Below, piece after piece: positions 12,594 through 19,323 of a stretch of DNA of 19,323 bases. Position numbers and translations under genes: made by a program. Position 1 is the first letter of the stretch, and each line of letters opens with the position of its first letter. This DNA comes from Promethearchaeota archaeon (GTDB lineage: Archaea > Asgardarchaeota > Lokiarchaeia > Sigynarchaeales > SOKP01): NCBI GenBank assembly GCA_016839425.1, contig JAEOUI010000076.1, positions 1 to 19,323 of the forward strand. Direction: 5' to 3'. The notes under the pieces are model-generated. The model was given only the letters and a program-made list of their open reading frames with translations. It was not told where the DNA came from and made no database searches.

Positions 12594-14321
12594 ATGCGAA
12601 AACGGACAATTTTTATTTTTATTTTATTTATAATAAGTGTTTTGATTCAGCTTTCAGCAATTCCTTATATGGGCGTAAGGACTTCCAATTACGACATTGA
12701 ATTCACATATAATTACAATTGGGATTTGACTGGAACGGGTGGCTGGTATGAAGATTATAAAGAGACTTTTAGCGCCGTGGGAACTTATAAAGTGCGATTT
12801 ACAGGAGAAATTGGACAAGTTGTTGGAAGCGTGTCGTGGAAATGGACGGAAAATGATTACGATACGGAACTATCCTCACAGGATACTTATGCTTTTACTT
12901 ATTCATTAACCAACGGATCGTATCTTAGTGGCACTGATCAAGACGAGATTGATACGACTGGAAGAAATGTTTGGTTCCACCTTCCCCAAGGAGTATCTTC
13001 TCAAAATTATGAGATATTAGACGCTCAATATAGTAAAATTGGATCGTCAACTTTCTGGGCAGGACCTTTTTGGACGACTCCTTTGTGGGAAGGAGGAAAT
13101 GTTCCATTAATGCCTTATTCGGGGGTAAAACTACGATCTAATGGATATTTTGATAGAGACGACGAATATGGTGAATTTACCGCAAGTTATACTTCAGAAT
13201 ATTTTTTTACTCCTGAAGGATATTTATTAGGAGAAATATGGTCAGAAACCGATTCTGGATACGATAGGGCTACGGGATATTGGTCGGAATTTAAAATAAA
13301 ATCATTTGTATGTGTTATCTCTGCAAATTATATGCGTTCAATTGATTTTTTTATGTATTTTCTTATATATTGGTCTTGGATTGTTATAGCTTGTATCGTG
13401 GTATATTTGATTTATCCAAAATATCGCTGGAGACCAAAACACCTTTATCATGGAAAACGAGTCTCAACGGCTACATCAACAATTATAGAGAGAAATTTAC
13501 CTAAAGATGCTAAATTCTCAATTTCTTCTGCTTACGCTGAATGCTTTCCCTCTTATATAACAAATGCAAACCTACAAAAAAAGCTGGTAATTTCAGCACA
13601 TATCGGCACAAAAGTAGTTGGAATAGGTTTTATTGAACAAAAAAAGCGTGTTGGAACTTTTTTTGGAGAATGTGTAGAAGAAATGATCAAGTACGGTAAA
13701 GTCAAATATGCATTTACAGATTATAGGAAGTTTATCTGGAAATTGAAACAGATTGAAGTTTACGATGTTTTAAAAATATCTGACCTTCAAAATAAAGAAT
13801 TTAATTACGATCCTAATTTGATCAAACCAGCTATTGATTTCTACTTACCTCCCATAATGAAATTGATTGCTAACGAGGATTATGGAAAAATTCGGAAAAA
13901 AAAGGCAGAATGGGTAAAAGAAGCTGCAAAAAACGATATAATCGTTGTTGCTACGGTAGACGAAAGCGAAATATGGATCAGCGATAGACTACGCAAGAAG
14001 TTTTTTAACCGAAACGCCCGACTGGAGCGATATCTAAACAAGGTAGTTCTTGGCGTGGGTTTTACAACGCCCGGGGAAGGTTCTGCTTGGCTTTATGGAT
14101 TATATGTCCATCCAGGATTTAGAAATTCCGGAATTGGTGAAAATTTAGTAATGGCGCGTTTATCGATGTTAAAAGAAATTGGGTGTAAAAACGCTATCAC
14201 TGAAATAGCTGAATGGAATGGCCCAGCAAAAAGCATATATAAGCACTTAGACGCAAAATTTGTTGGAAAATTGTATTTATATGGAAAAAAGAAGCCTAAA
14301 GTGAAGGTAAGAAGGTATTGA
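12594..14321 (+). CDS. Membrane-anchored GNAT acetyltransferase with extracytoplasmic domain
   Basis: A 575-residue two-sided membrane protein. Residues about 5-22 are a hydrophobic signal or anchor segment after MRKR. Residues about 25-250 form an extracytoplasmic domain rich in W, Y, G and beta strands that I do not recognise. A second membrane helix spans about 253-276 ('IYWSWIVIACIVVYLIYP') and is followed by basic residues, placing the C-terminal half in the cytoplasm. That half ends with a GNAT fold at about 465-562: 'VLGVGFTTPGEGSAWLYGLY', then the acetyl-CoA loop R510-N-S-G513-I-G515, then 'AEWNGPAKSIYKHLDAKFVG'. A similar strand pair near 330-350 ('GTKVVGIGFI') may mark a degenerate first GNAT half. 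It looks like a receptor whose output is acetylation of a protein or small molecule. The stop overlaps the next start by 4 bp, so the two products are translationally coupled. The GNAT call is firm; the role is inferred. Confidence 0.8.
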   Translation: MRKRTIFIFILFIISVLIQLSAIPYMGVRTSNYDIEFTYNYNWDLTGTGGWYEDYKETFSAVGTYKVRFTGEIGQVVGSVSWKWTENDYDTELSSQDTYAFTYSLTNGSYLSGTDQDEIDTTGRNVWFHLPQGVSSQNYEILDAQYSKIGSSTFWAGPFWTTPLWEGGNVPLMPYSGVKLRSNGYFDRDDEYGEFTASYTSEYFFTPEGYLLGEIWSETDSGYDRATGYWSEFKIKSFVCVISANYMRSIDFFMYFLIYWSWIVIACIVVYLIYPKYRWRPKHLYHGKRVSTATSTIIERNLPKDAKFSISSAYAECFPSYITNANLQKKLVISAHIGTKVVGIGFIEQKKRVGTFFGECVEEMIKYGKVKYAFTDYRKFIWKLKQIEVYDVLKISDLQNKEFNYDPNLIKPAIDFYLPPIMKLIANEDYGKIRKKKAEWVKEAAKNDIIVVATVDESEIWISDRLRKKFFNRNARLERYLNKVVLGVGFTTPGEGSAWLYGLYVHPGFRNSGIGENLVMARLSMLKEIGCKNAITEIAEWNGPAKSIYKHLDAKFVGKLYLYGKKKPKVKVRRY

Positions 14322-15517
14322 ATTCAATCTTTTTAAACAACACGGATAATTATACGAATTACTTGATTAGATCAAGTAACATACAATTATACGAACGAAT
14401 CCCCGAAGAGGTACATTTAAATCCACAATTTAAATCCTTGAAAAAATGGGTACAACTTTATCTTGGAAAATCCACGGCGGAATTTCACGGATTCAGTGAT
14501 AAAATTATTCAAGCGCTCAGGGACGAGAATCGTAATGCCATCGTCCCTGAAAGACACCATAATATTAATAATAAAGAGTGGTATTTATCGATAAAAGGAT
14601 GTGGCGCTTACGAGGATATGTTTGCTGGGGGTGATTTGAATTCCGAAAAAATTAAAAAAGCTTGTAGAGATCCTTCATTAAATGAAAGAATTGAAAAGTT
14701 ATCGACAGGATTAGGATTTATCATGTCAGAATCCTGGTTAGGGGAGAGTCCCTATGGTGCTCAGGGTACAATAAACGGATTTGATGAATTAAAATTTTCA
14801 AAGCTTGCAAAAAAAGACTCGATTAATGGTGCACACATCTGTCCCGTGATTGGAATTGTAAAGCTTCCAAAACAAATAGAAGATACGGCAAGGAATTTTT
14901 TTTATTTTAGAACTTATCAAGAGCATTTTTATCAAGTCATACGCCTCGTTCCGTCCAAGGCAAGGATATATTTCGAATCATCGGACACGATAGCCGATCT
15001 CGATAAATTATTTTCAACTTTTGGAATATCAACATCTGAAGAAGTAGAAATATTTGAAATGAATTTTATTAGATCCGGCATAGCTTTACTGTCACTTTAC
15101 GCTCGTTCAGCTAAGATAGAAGGAAATAATGTTACCGGAATCGTATACCAAGATGTATGGATGGATAAAGATTGCGTGGTAGGTTTAGACGGCACGATCC
15201 ATTTTGCCGACTTAGAAGGTTTAATTTGGAAAACAGTTACAAAAGATGATTTTCCAAAAATGCTTTTACACGAATGGGAAAAATTAGTTTTTGAATTTAT
15301 ATTTGCCTTATCTAAAATCGACACATATAGACACCACCTAGTAAATAACATAGTCGATTGGGAAACTCAACGCAAGGAATTGGCCTTATATGTTCAACTT
15401 GCTTTAAATAATAATGATCAATTTGCGTATGCAAAAGAAGTTAATGGAGATTTAAAAATAATTATTGATTGTCCCGAACTTCCTACTGTGGAAGTTCCAT
15501 TTATAGAAAAGGTGTAA
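14318..15517 (+). CDS. Unknown protein, possibly a divergent kinase-like fold
   Basis: A 399-residue soluble protein that I do not recognise with certainty. It starts with TTG overlapping the TGA of the GNAT gene (TTGA); AAGGT at 14304-14308 is a plausible ribosome site. Two segments recall kinase-like or SelO-like folds: 'WYLSIKGCGAYEDMFAGGD' near residues 89-107, similar to a lysine plus glycine-rich strand pair, and 'GIVYQDVWMDKDCVVGLDGT' followed by 'IHFADLEGL' near 270-300. In the latter, the first aspartate and the DLE aspartate are 19 residues apart, close to the catalytic-loop to DFG distance in kinases and aminoglycoside phosphotransferases. The position of the metal-binding asparagine appears to be lysine. 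If correct, it would be a phospho- or AMP-transferase or a pseudo-enzyme acting with the GNAT receptor. No signal peptide or membrane segment is seen. Confidence 0.6.
   Translation: MNSIFLNNTDNYTNYLIRSSNIQLYERIPEEVHLNPQFKSLKKWVQLYLGKSTAEFHGFSDKIIQALRDENRNAIVPERHHNINNKEWYLSIKGCGAYEDMFAGGDLNSEKIKKACRDPSLNERIEKLSTGLGFIMSESWLGESPYGAQGTINGFDELKFSKLAKKDSINGAHICPVIGIVKLPKQIEDTARNFFYFRTYQEHFYQVIRLVPSKARIYFESSDTIADLDKLFSTFGISTSEEVEIFEMNFIRSGIALLSLYARSAKIEGNNVTGIVYQDVWMDKDCVVGLDGTIHFADLEGLIWKTVTKDDFPKMLLHEWEKLVFEFIFALSKIDTYRHHLVNNIVDWETQRKELALYVQLALNNNDQFAYAKEVNGDLKIIIDCPELPTVEVPFIEKV
15510..15514 (+). promoter_or_regulatory. Ribosome binding site inside the upstream gene's 3' end
   Basis: AGGTG ends 9 nt before ATG 15524 and lies within the last codons of the preceding gene, supporting this start and coupling of the two genes. 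Confidence 0.5.
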
Positions 15518-15523
15518 GTTTTA

Positions 15524-16948
15524 ATGAAATGTGAGAGAACATTAAATATCTTGTTAAATGTGAAAAATGGATTTGAAACAAAAGTATCTGGAGAAGAAGT
15601 CGAAGAATTGATAAAATTTGGGCTTGTTTCTCCATTTGAAATAACTCCGAGTAAGTTAAATCTAGAAGACGAATTGAAAGATCTTAAAGAGAAATTCACT
15701 CAAGCATCAGAAGAATTAAGGGAATATAGTAAAGACCAGATAGAAAATAAGAGGGAGCTTAATAATTTAAAATCTCCAAGAAAATTATTTGGATTATTGA
15801 CGATTGGAAACATAATGAAATTAGAATTAAACAATAGAAAAATAAAAAAAGCTTCTTTACTGAAAGAAAAACACATTTATTTTCTAAAAAATCGAATATT
15901 AAAGATCAACGCAGAAGAAAAGGTTTTGAGAAATTCTATAAAGTTGAATGGAAAAAGAATTTCTCTGTCACCTATAGGTGAAACTTTTATAGAAGAGATA
16001 AAATCAAGAGAAAGATTTTTATCAAACGATCTCGTCGAAATGGTCAATCTTGTCGAAAAACTCAACGATATGTATTCTTCGCTATTAAAACAATTAGAAT
16101 CTGTTATGGTAGGCAGTCGATTCCCTCCGATTTGGGGAATTTACTTGATTAATATGGATTTATTGCATCTAAAAAAGAAAATGAATCATGTTATTAACAA
16201 AGAATATTATTCCAGTTGGCATTCTATTCAAGATAAAATGATGGATAAATCGCTTGATGAAGCTTTTGGTAATATTAATTATATTAGTCCATCTCAAAAG
16301 ATTATGGATATATTCCACAATAACGATCTCTATCCTTCTAAAATTAGAAAATTTAAAAAAATCGTCAAAATTATAGGAAGAATATTTATCACAAACTTAT
16401 ATAATGTTGATGAGGAATTATCAAAAGAATTCGAAGGATATCTCGATAACTTGGAAAAATTAGTCGAAAAATACAAGTCAACTTCCAAGGATAAGAACGA
16501 ACTCGCTCTTGCTTTATTGATCTTAGCCGTCTCTCCAAATACGAAGAAATATGAGTTCTTTAACGAAAAATTTAAAGATCTTGCTGATGGCAAAGAAATC
16601 TTCTCTGCAATAGCCGCCCTATTTCCTTGGAAAGCAGAAGAAACTTGGCAAGTGATATTGCGAGCGGAATCAATTATTTTAGGAGCTCAGAGCGCGAGGT
16701 TTATTTCAGAATTACTAACGAGTGCGATCTTGTTGACTATGAATCCAAAAATCTTGAACATTGAAAGAAATTTGGAAGTGAAAAATCTCAACATATGGAA
16801 TAATTTTCTAATACCCGCATTTCAAGTAATTAATTATCGATCCTTAGAAGACGAATTTGAATCCTATATTGTTAATAGACCCCTTTCCTATATTATATCC
16901 CCCCGATATCGACATTATTCCTCTCTACACTATCATAGAATCGGGTAA
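15524..16948 (+). CDS. Coiled-coil and helical protein of unknown function
   Basis: A 474-residue protein without recognisable family. Residues 1-40 are a small mixed alpha/beta piece; 45-75 and about 115-200 have heptad-like, lysine/glutamate-rich coiled-coil character ('LEDELKDLKEKFTQASEELR'). The remainder is helical, with a more conserved-looking hydrophobic segment at about 323-395 ('NELALALLILAVSPN', 'FSAIAALFPWKAEETWQVIL') whose alternating helices suggest a helical bundle or solenoid. Those hydrophobic runs are too short or amphipathic for confident membrane helices. The gene is 6 bp after its neighbour and last in the GNAT operon, so it probably serves as scaffold or effector for that system. 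Its stop is only 23 bp from the stop of the convergent LRR gene. Confidence 0.65.
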   Translation: MKCERTLNILLNVKNGFETKVSGEEVEELIKFGLVSPFEITPSKLNLEDELKDLKEKFTQASEELREYSKDQIENKRELNNLKSPRKLFGLLTIGNIMKLELNNRKIKKASLLKEKHIYFLKNRILKINAEEKVLRNSIKLNGKRISLSPIGETFIEEIKSRERFLSNDLVEMVNLVEKLNDMYSSLLKQLESVMVGSRFPPIWGIYLINMDLLHLKKKMNHVINKEYYSSWHSIQDKMMDKSLDEAFGNINYISPSQKIMDIFHNNDLYPSKIRKFKKIVKIIGRIFITNLYNVDEELSKEFEGYLDNLEKLVEKYKSTSKDKNELALALLILAVSPNTKKYEFFNEKFKDLADGKEIFSAIAALFPWKAEETWQVILRAESIILGAQSARFISELLTSAILLTMNPKILNIERNLEVKNLNIWNNFLIPAFQVINYRSLEDEFESYIVNRPLSYIISPRYRHYSSLHYHRIG

Positions 16949-16971
16949 TAATCAATCTAATTTTATTGTTG

Positions 16972-17784
16972 TTAAAATCCCTTCACTCCTTTTTGTTTTA
17001 AATTGTTTAGTAATACTTCCGTGTCAGGGTTTGGCGTGTCGACTAATGGATTGTCATCAATTTGTAGGTGTTTAAGCGATTGCAGTTCTAATATTGACGC
17101 GGGTAAATGCTCCAGATGGTTTTCGTGGAGCCATAATTCCTCAAGAGCGTTTAATTTTCCAATCGTTGATGGGAGATTCTTCAAGTTATTTTTTGATAAA
17201 GTTAATTGTTTAAGGGAGGAAAGATTTCCAATAGTTTCTGGTAATTGCTCGATCTTGTTATAACTTAAATTCAGCTCAATTAATGAGCTTAGGTTTCCAA
17301 TCGATTCTTGAATCGCGGATATCCTATTTCCTGACAAATATAGACATTTGATCGAATCTAACTCCGTGACCCCTTCAGGAATTTGCGTCAATTCGTTATC
17401 TTGAACCATTAACGTTTCGAGATGTTGTAAGTTCTTTAACGAGTCGGGAAGCGTTAACAGCTTCCCTTTATCAAATGCTAATGTTTTCAGGCAAATTAGA
17501 TTTCCTAACGATTCTGGAAGCGACTCAAATTTAGATTTTGTAAAATAGACGAGTTCAAGATGTTCAAGACTACATACTGATTCGGGAAAAGAAGAATGTG
17601 GATACTTAAATGAAGTGATGTGAGTTATCCTATTTTCCCTTGAAATAAATTCTAAGGGCGTGAATAATTGCAGATCGCTTACTCTACAAATAGATTCGAA
17701 ACCAACCTTCGATTCGATTTCCTCGAGAATCCTAGCTTCGCTTTTATATAAACTACACCCTCTAAATGTGATGATATCGTCCAT
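16972..17784 (-). CDS. Intracellular leucine-rich-repeat protein
   Basis: A 270-residue protein made almost wholly of leucine-rich repeats. After a non-repeat cap (about 1-60), roughly eight 23-residue repeats follow the pattern 'LxxLxLsxNxLxxLPxxIGNL', for example 'LNLSYNKIEQLPETIGNL' and 'LTLSKNNLKNLPSTIGKL'. The last repeat runs into 'DDNPLVDTP' and a short helical end. The consensus is that of the bacterial and Roco/Ras-type intracellular LRR class. There is no signal peptide, and no GTPase or kinase domain is attached. It should fold as a curved solenoid for protein binding. Start ATG 17784 fits the TATA box 26 nt upstream on the minus strand. It is transcribed convergently with the GNAT operon and lies 83 bp after the BspA-like gene in the same direction. 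Confidence 0.9.
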   Translation of the reverse strand: MDDIITFRGCSLYKSEARILEEIESKVGFESICRVSDLQLFTPLEFISRENRITHITSFKYPHSSFPESVCSLEHLELVYFTKSKFESLPESLGNLICLKTLAFDKGKLLTLPDSLKNLQHLETLMVQDNELTQIPEGVTELDSIKCLYLSGNRISAIQESIGNLSSLIELNLSYNKIEQLPETIGNLSSLKQLTLSKNNLKNLPSTIGKLNALEELWLHENHLEHLPASILELQSLKHLQIDDNPLVDTPNPDTEVLLNNLKQKGVKGF

Positions 17785-17805
17785 TTAGGAAAATCATTTA
17801 TTATT

Positions 17806-17814
17806 GTATTTAAA
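17806..17814 (-). promoter_or_regulatory. TATA box of the LRR gene, leaderless type
   Basis: On the minus strand the sequence TTTAAATAC is centred about 26 nt upstream of ATG 17784. No Shine-Dalgarno motif lies between, so transcription and translation probably start at the same place. Confidence 0.6.
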
Positions 17815-17820
17815 ACTATT

Positions 17821-17850
17821 CAAAAAAAGGAGAAAAGAAAAATTGATTTT
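17821..17850 (-). terminator. T-rich terminator of the BspA-like gene
   Basis: Read on the minus strand, the 30 bases after the BspA-like stop hold T runs of five, four and seven bases without a stem, as expected of an archaeal oligo-T terminator. It separates that gene from the LRR gene, which has its own TATA box. Confidence 0.45.
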
Positions 17851-17867
17851 TCACATGATTGGATTGA

Positions 17868-19323
17868 TCAAGCGGGTCCTCCATCAAAAATGTTCCATCC
17901 ATGACCATTTACCAGCGTGTCAATGGCAGCCAATACTTCAGGATTCGTGGATGAATAAGTCGAGTAACCAGCGTTGAAGAAAACACCATTCATTATATTC
18001 GGAGATTGATTAGCCCAACCAATCAATAAATTATCGTAGTTTTCAGTCGATAACGCAATACCTTTAAACATTCCATCCATGCTAATCACTTTCGAAATGT
18101 TCCAGAGCCCTAAGTTTTGATCGAAAGATGATGCGTTGAAAAACATTAAACGCATTTCTCTAATATTCGACACATCCCACCCGCTAATGTCTTGATTGAA
18201 CGATGTGGCGCAGTAAAACATGAAGTCAATGTTCTTCACATTCGAGATGTCCCAATTGCCAATGTCTTGGTTGAAAGAAGAAGCGCCTTCAAACATTCCT
18301 CGCATGACCTCCACGCTCGATACATTCCACCAGCCAATAAATTTGTTGAACGATATGGCGTAGCTGAACATGTTGCGCATGTCCTTCACGTTCGAAACAT
18401 CCCACAATCCAATAAATCGATTGAAAGCAGTAGCTTTATAAAACATATAGCTCATGTCCTTCACATTCGAAACATCCCACAATCCAATAAATTGATTGAA
18501 AACAGTGGCTTCGGCGAACATCGAATACATATTCTCCACATTCGATACATCCCACAATCCGATAAATCGATTGAAGGAATTTGCATTTCTAAACATGTAG
18601 CTCATGTCCTTCACGTTCGAAACATCCCACAATCCGATAAATTGATTGAAGGATATTGCATTTCTAAACATTGAGTTCATATCTTCCACATTCGATACAT
18701 CCCAAAATCCGATGAATCGATTGAAAGAAGATGCTTCATAAAACATGAAGCTCATGTCTGTCACGCTTGAAACGTCCCAACAACCAATATACTGGTTGAA
18801 AATCGAAGCGCCATAGAACATAGAACTCATGTCTGTCACGCTTGAAACATCCCACAATCCGATAAATTGATTGAAGGAATTTGCATTTCTAAACATTGTA
18901 TTCATGTCTGTCACGCTTGAAACATCCCAATTCCCAATAAATTGATTGAAATTAAAAGCATTATTGAACATTCGACGCATGTTCATTACTTTAGATACAT
19001 TCCAATTTCCGATGTCTTGATTGAAATCCTGCGCCATTGAGAACATCGAACTCATATCCATCACGTTCGACACGTCCCAGCTGCCTATGTCTTGATTAAA
19101 CGATGGGGCTTGGTGGAACATGTAGCTCATGTCTTCGACGTTTGACACATCCCAACTTCCGATGTCTTGATCGAAATCTTCTGCCATTGTGAACATGTAG
19201 CTCATGTCTTCGACGCTCGACACATCCCAGCTACTAATATTTTGGTTAAAGGATTTAGCAATATAAAACATATAACTCATGTCTATTACGCTCGACACAT
19301 CCCAGCCGCCGATGTCTTGATTA
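17868..19323 (-). CDS. BspA-like (DUF285) surface repeat protein, N-terminus outside the window
   Basis: The C-terminal part of a large repeat protein; the frame stays open through 19323, so the true start is not in the window (the first GTG at 19298 is an ordinary valine within a repeat). Sixteen consecutive 25-residue repeats follow the consensus W-D-V-S-x-V-x-D-M-x-x-M-F-x-x-A-x-x-F-N-Q-x-I-G, the hallmark of DUF285/BspA-like leucine-rich-type repeats. A degenerate seventeenth unit follows, and a C-terminal cap at about the last 60 residues ends 'GHGWNIFDGGPA'. Such proteins are normally secreted or surface bound and mediate adhesion; the signal peptide would lie in the missing part. No C-terminal membrane anchor or sorting motif is visible. 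Asgard genomes often carry these genes, perhaps acquired from bacteria. The family call is firm; the ligand is unknown. Confidence 0.92.
   Translation of the reverse strand, partial: NQDIGGWDVSSVIDMSYMFYIAKSFNQNISSWDVSSVEDMSYMFTMAEDFDQDIGSWDVSNVEDMSYMFHQAPSFNQDIGSWDVSNVMDMSSMFSMAQDFNQDIGNWNVSKVMNMRRMFNNAFNFNQFIGNWDVSSVTDMNTMFRNANSFNQFIGLWDVSSVTDMSSMFYGASIFNQYIGCWDVSSVTDMSFMFYEASSFNRFIGFWDVSNVEDMNSMFRNAISFNQFIGLWDVSNVKDMSYMFRNANSFNRFIGLWDVSNVENMYSMFAEATVFNQFIGLWDVSNVKDMSYMFYKATAFNRFIGLWDVSNVKDMRNMFSYAISFNKFIGWWNVSSVEVMRGMFEGASSFNQDIGNWDISNVKNIDFMFYCATSFNQDISGWDVSNIREMRLMFFNASSFDQNLGLWNISKVISMDGMFKGIALSTENYDNLLIGWANQSPNIMNGVFFNAGYSTYSSTNPEVLAAIDTLVNGHGWNIFDGGPA
18105..19304 (-). repeat. Sixteen 75-bp coding repeats
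   Basis: Sixteen units of exactly 75 bp without any insertion or deletion encode the 25-residue DUF285 repeats. Units ending in the F-I-G type (about 18330-19004) form a central block distinct from flanking D-I-G units. Within it, units at 18555-18704 and 18405-18554 form a 150-bp higher-order pair with the same Q/R alternation. Confidence 0.9.

Noticed and set aside
16857..17263. Plus-strand open frames overlapping the LRR gene
   Set aside because: They lack promoters or ribosome sites and oppose a gene with unmistakable LRR periodicity.
18192..18674. Open reading frame on the + strand across the BspA-like repeats
   Set aside because: It is a shadow of the 75-bp coding repeats: its own periodicity mirrors the minus-strand units, and the minus-strand product has a clear family match.
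18105..19304. Regular 75-bp repeats suggesting a CRISPR array
   Set aside because: The repeats are contiguous, multiples of three, imperfect and coding for DUF285 units; there are no spacers.

Overview
The window is an AT-rich, gene-dense stretch of archaeal DNA, most likely from an Asgard archaeon (Promethearchaeota, Lokiarchaeia-like; the class is uncertain). The evidence is an actin-family protein of eukaryotic type next to a Roadblock/LC7 protein, a Cdc48-N-like/VWA fusion, a leucine-rich-repeat protein, a BspA-like (DUF285) surface repeat protein, archaeal TATA boxes about 26 nt upstream of leaderless starts, and archaeal Shine-Dalgarno motifs (AGGTGAT, GGAGG). No rRNA, tRNA, CRISPR array or insertion sequence was seen. 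No gene-free stretch exceeds about 245 bp.

Region 1 (1-8122, all + strand) holds a Roadblock/LC7 protein, a 750-aa protein with double-psi-barrel-like domains, a proline-rich linker and an intact VWA MIDAS site, a small AbrB-ACT regulator, a lysine-rich coiled-coil protein, a divergent actin, and an 832-aa helical-repeat protein ending in a CHAT (caspase-like) domain that has lost both catalytic residues. Actin and pseudo-CHAT genes are 27 bp apart and probably co-transcribed. I infer a cytoskeletal or scaffold-type module in which the actin ATPase site and the CHAT protease site are both degenerate, suggesting binding or regulatory roles.

Region 2 (8274-12349, + strand) holds a PLD-fold-like protein without the HKD catalytic motif, a gamma-class N6-adenine DNA methyltransferase of the Eco57I/type I M kind with no recognisable nuclease partner, and a standalone DEAD-box helicase with a TTG start.

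Region 3 (12594-16948, + strand) is a tight three-gene operon: a membrane protein with an extracytoplasmic beta-rich domain and a cytoplasmic GNAT acetyltransferase; a protein overlapping it by 4 bp that may carry a very divergent kinase-like fold; and a coiled-coil/helical protein 6 bp further on. This is the best candidate for an undescribed signalling system in the window.

Region 4 (16972-19323, - strand, convergent with region 3) holds an intracellular LRR protein with a clear leaderless promoter and the C-terminal part of a BspA-like protein built of 25-residue repeats, whose N-terminus lies beyond the window end.
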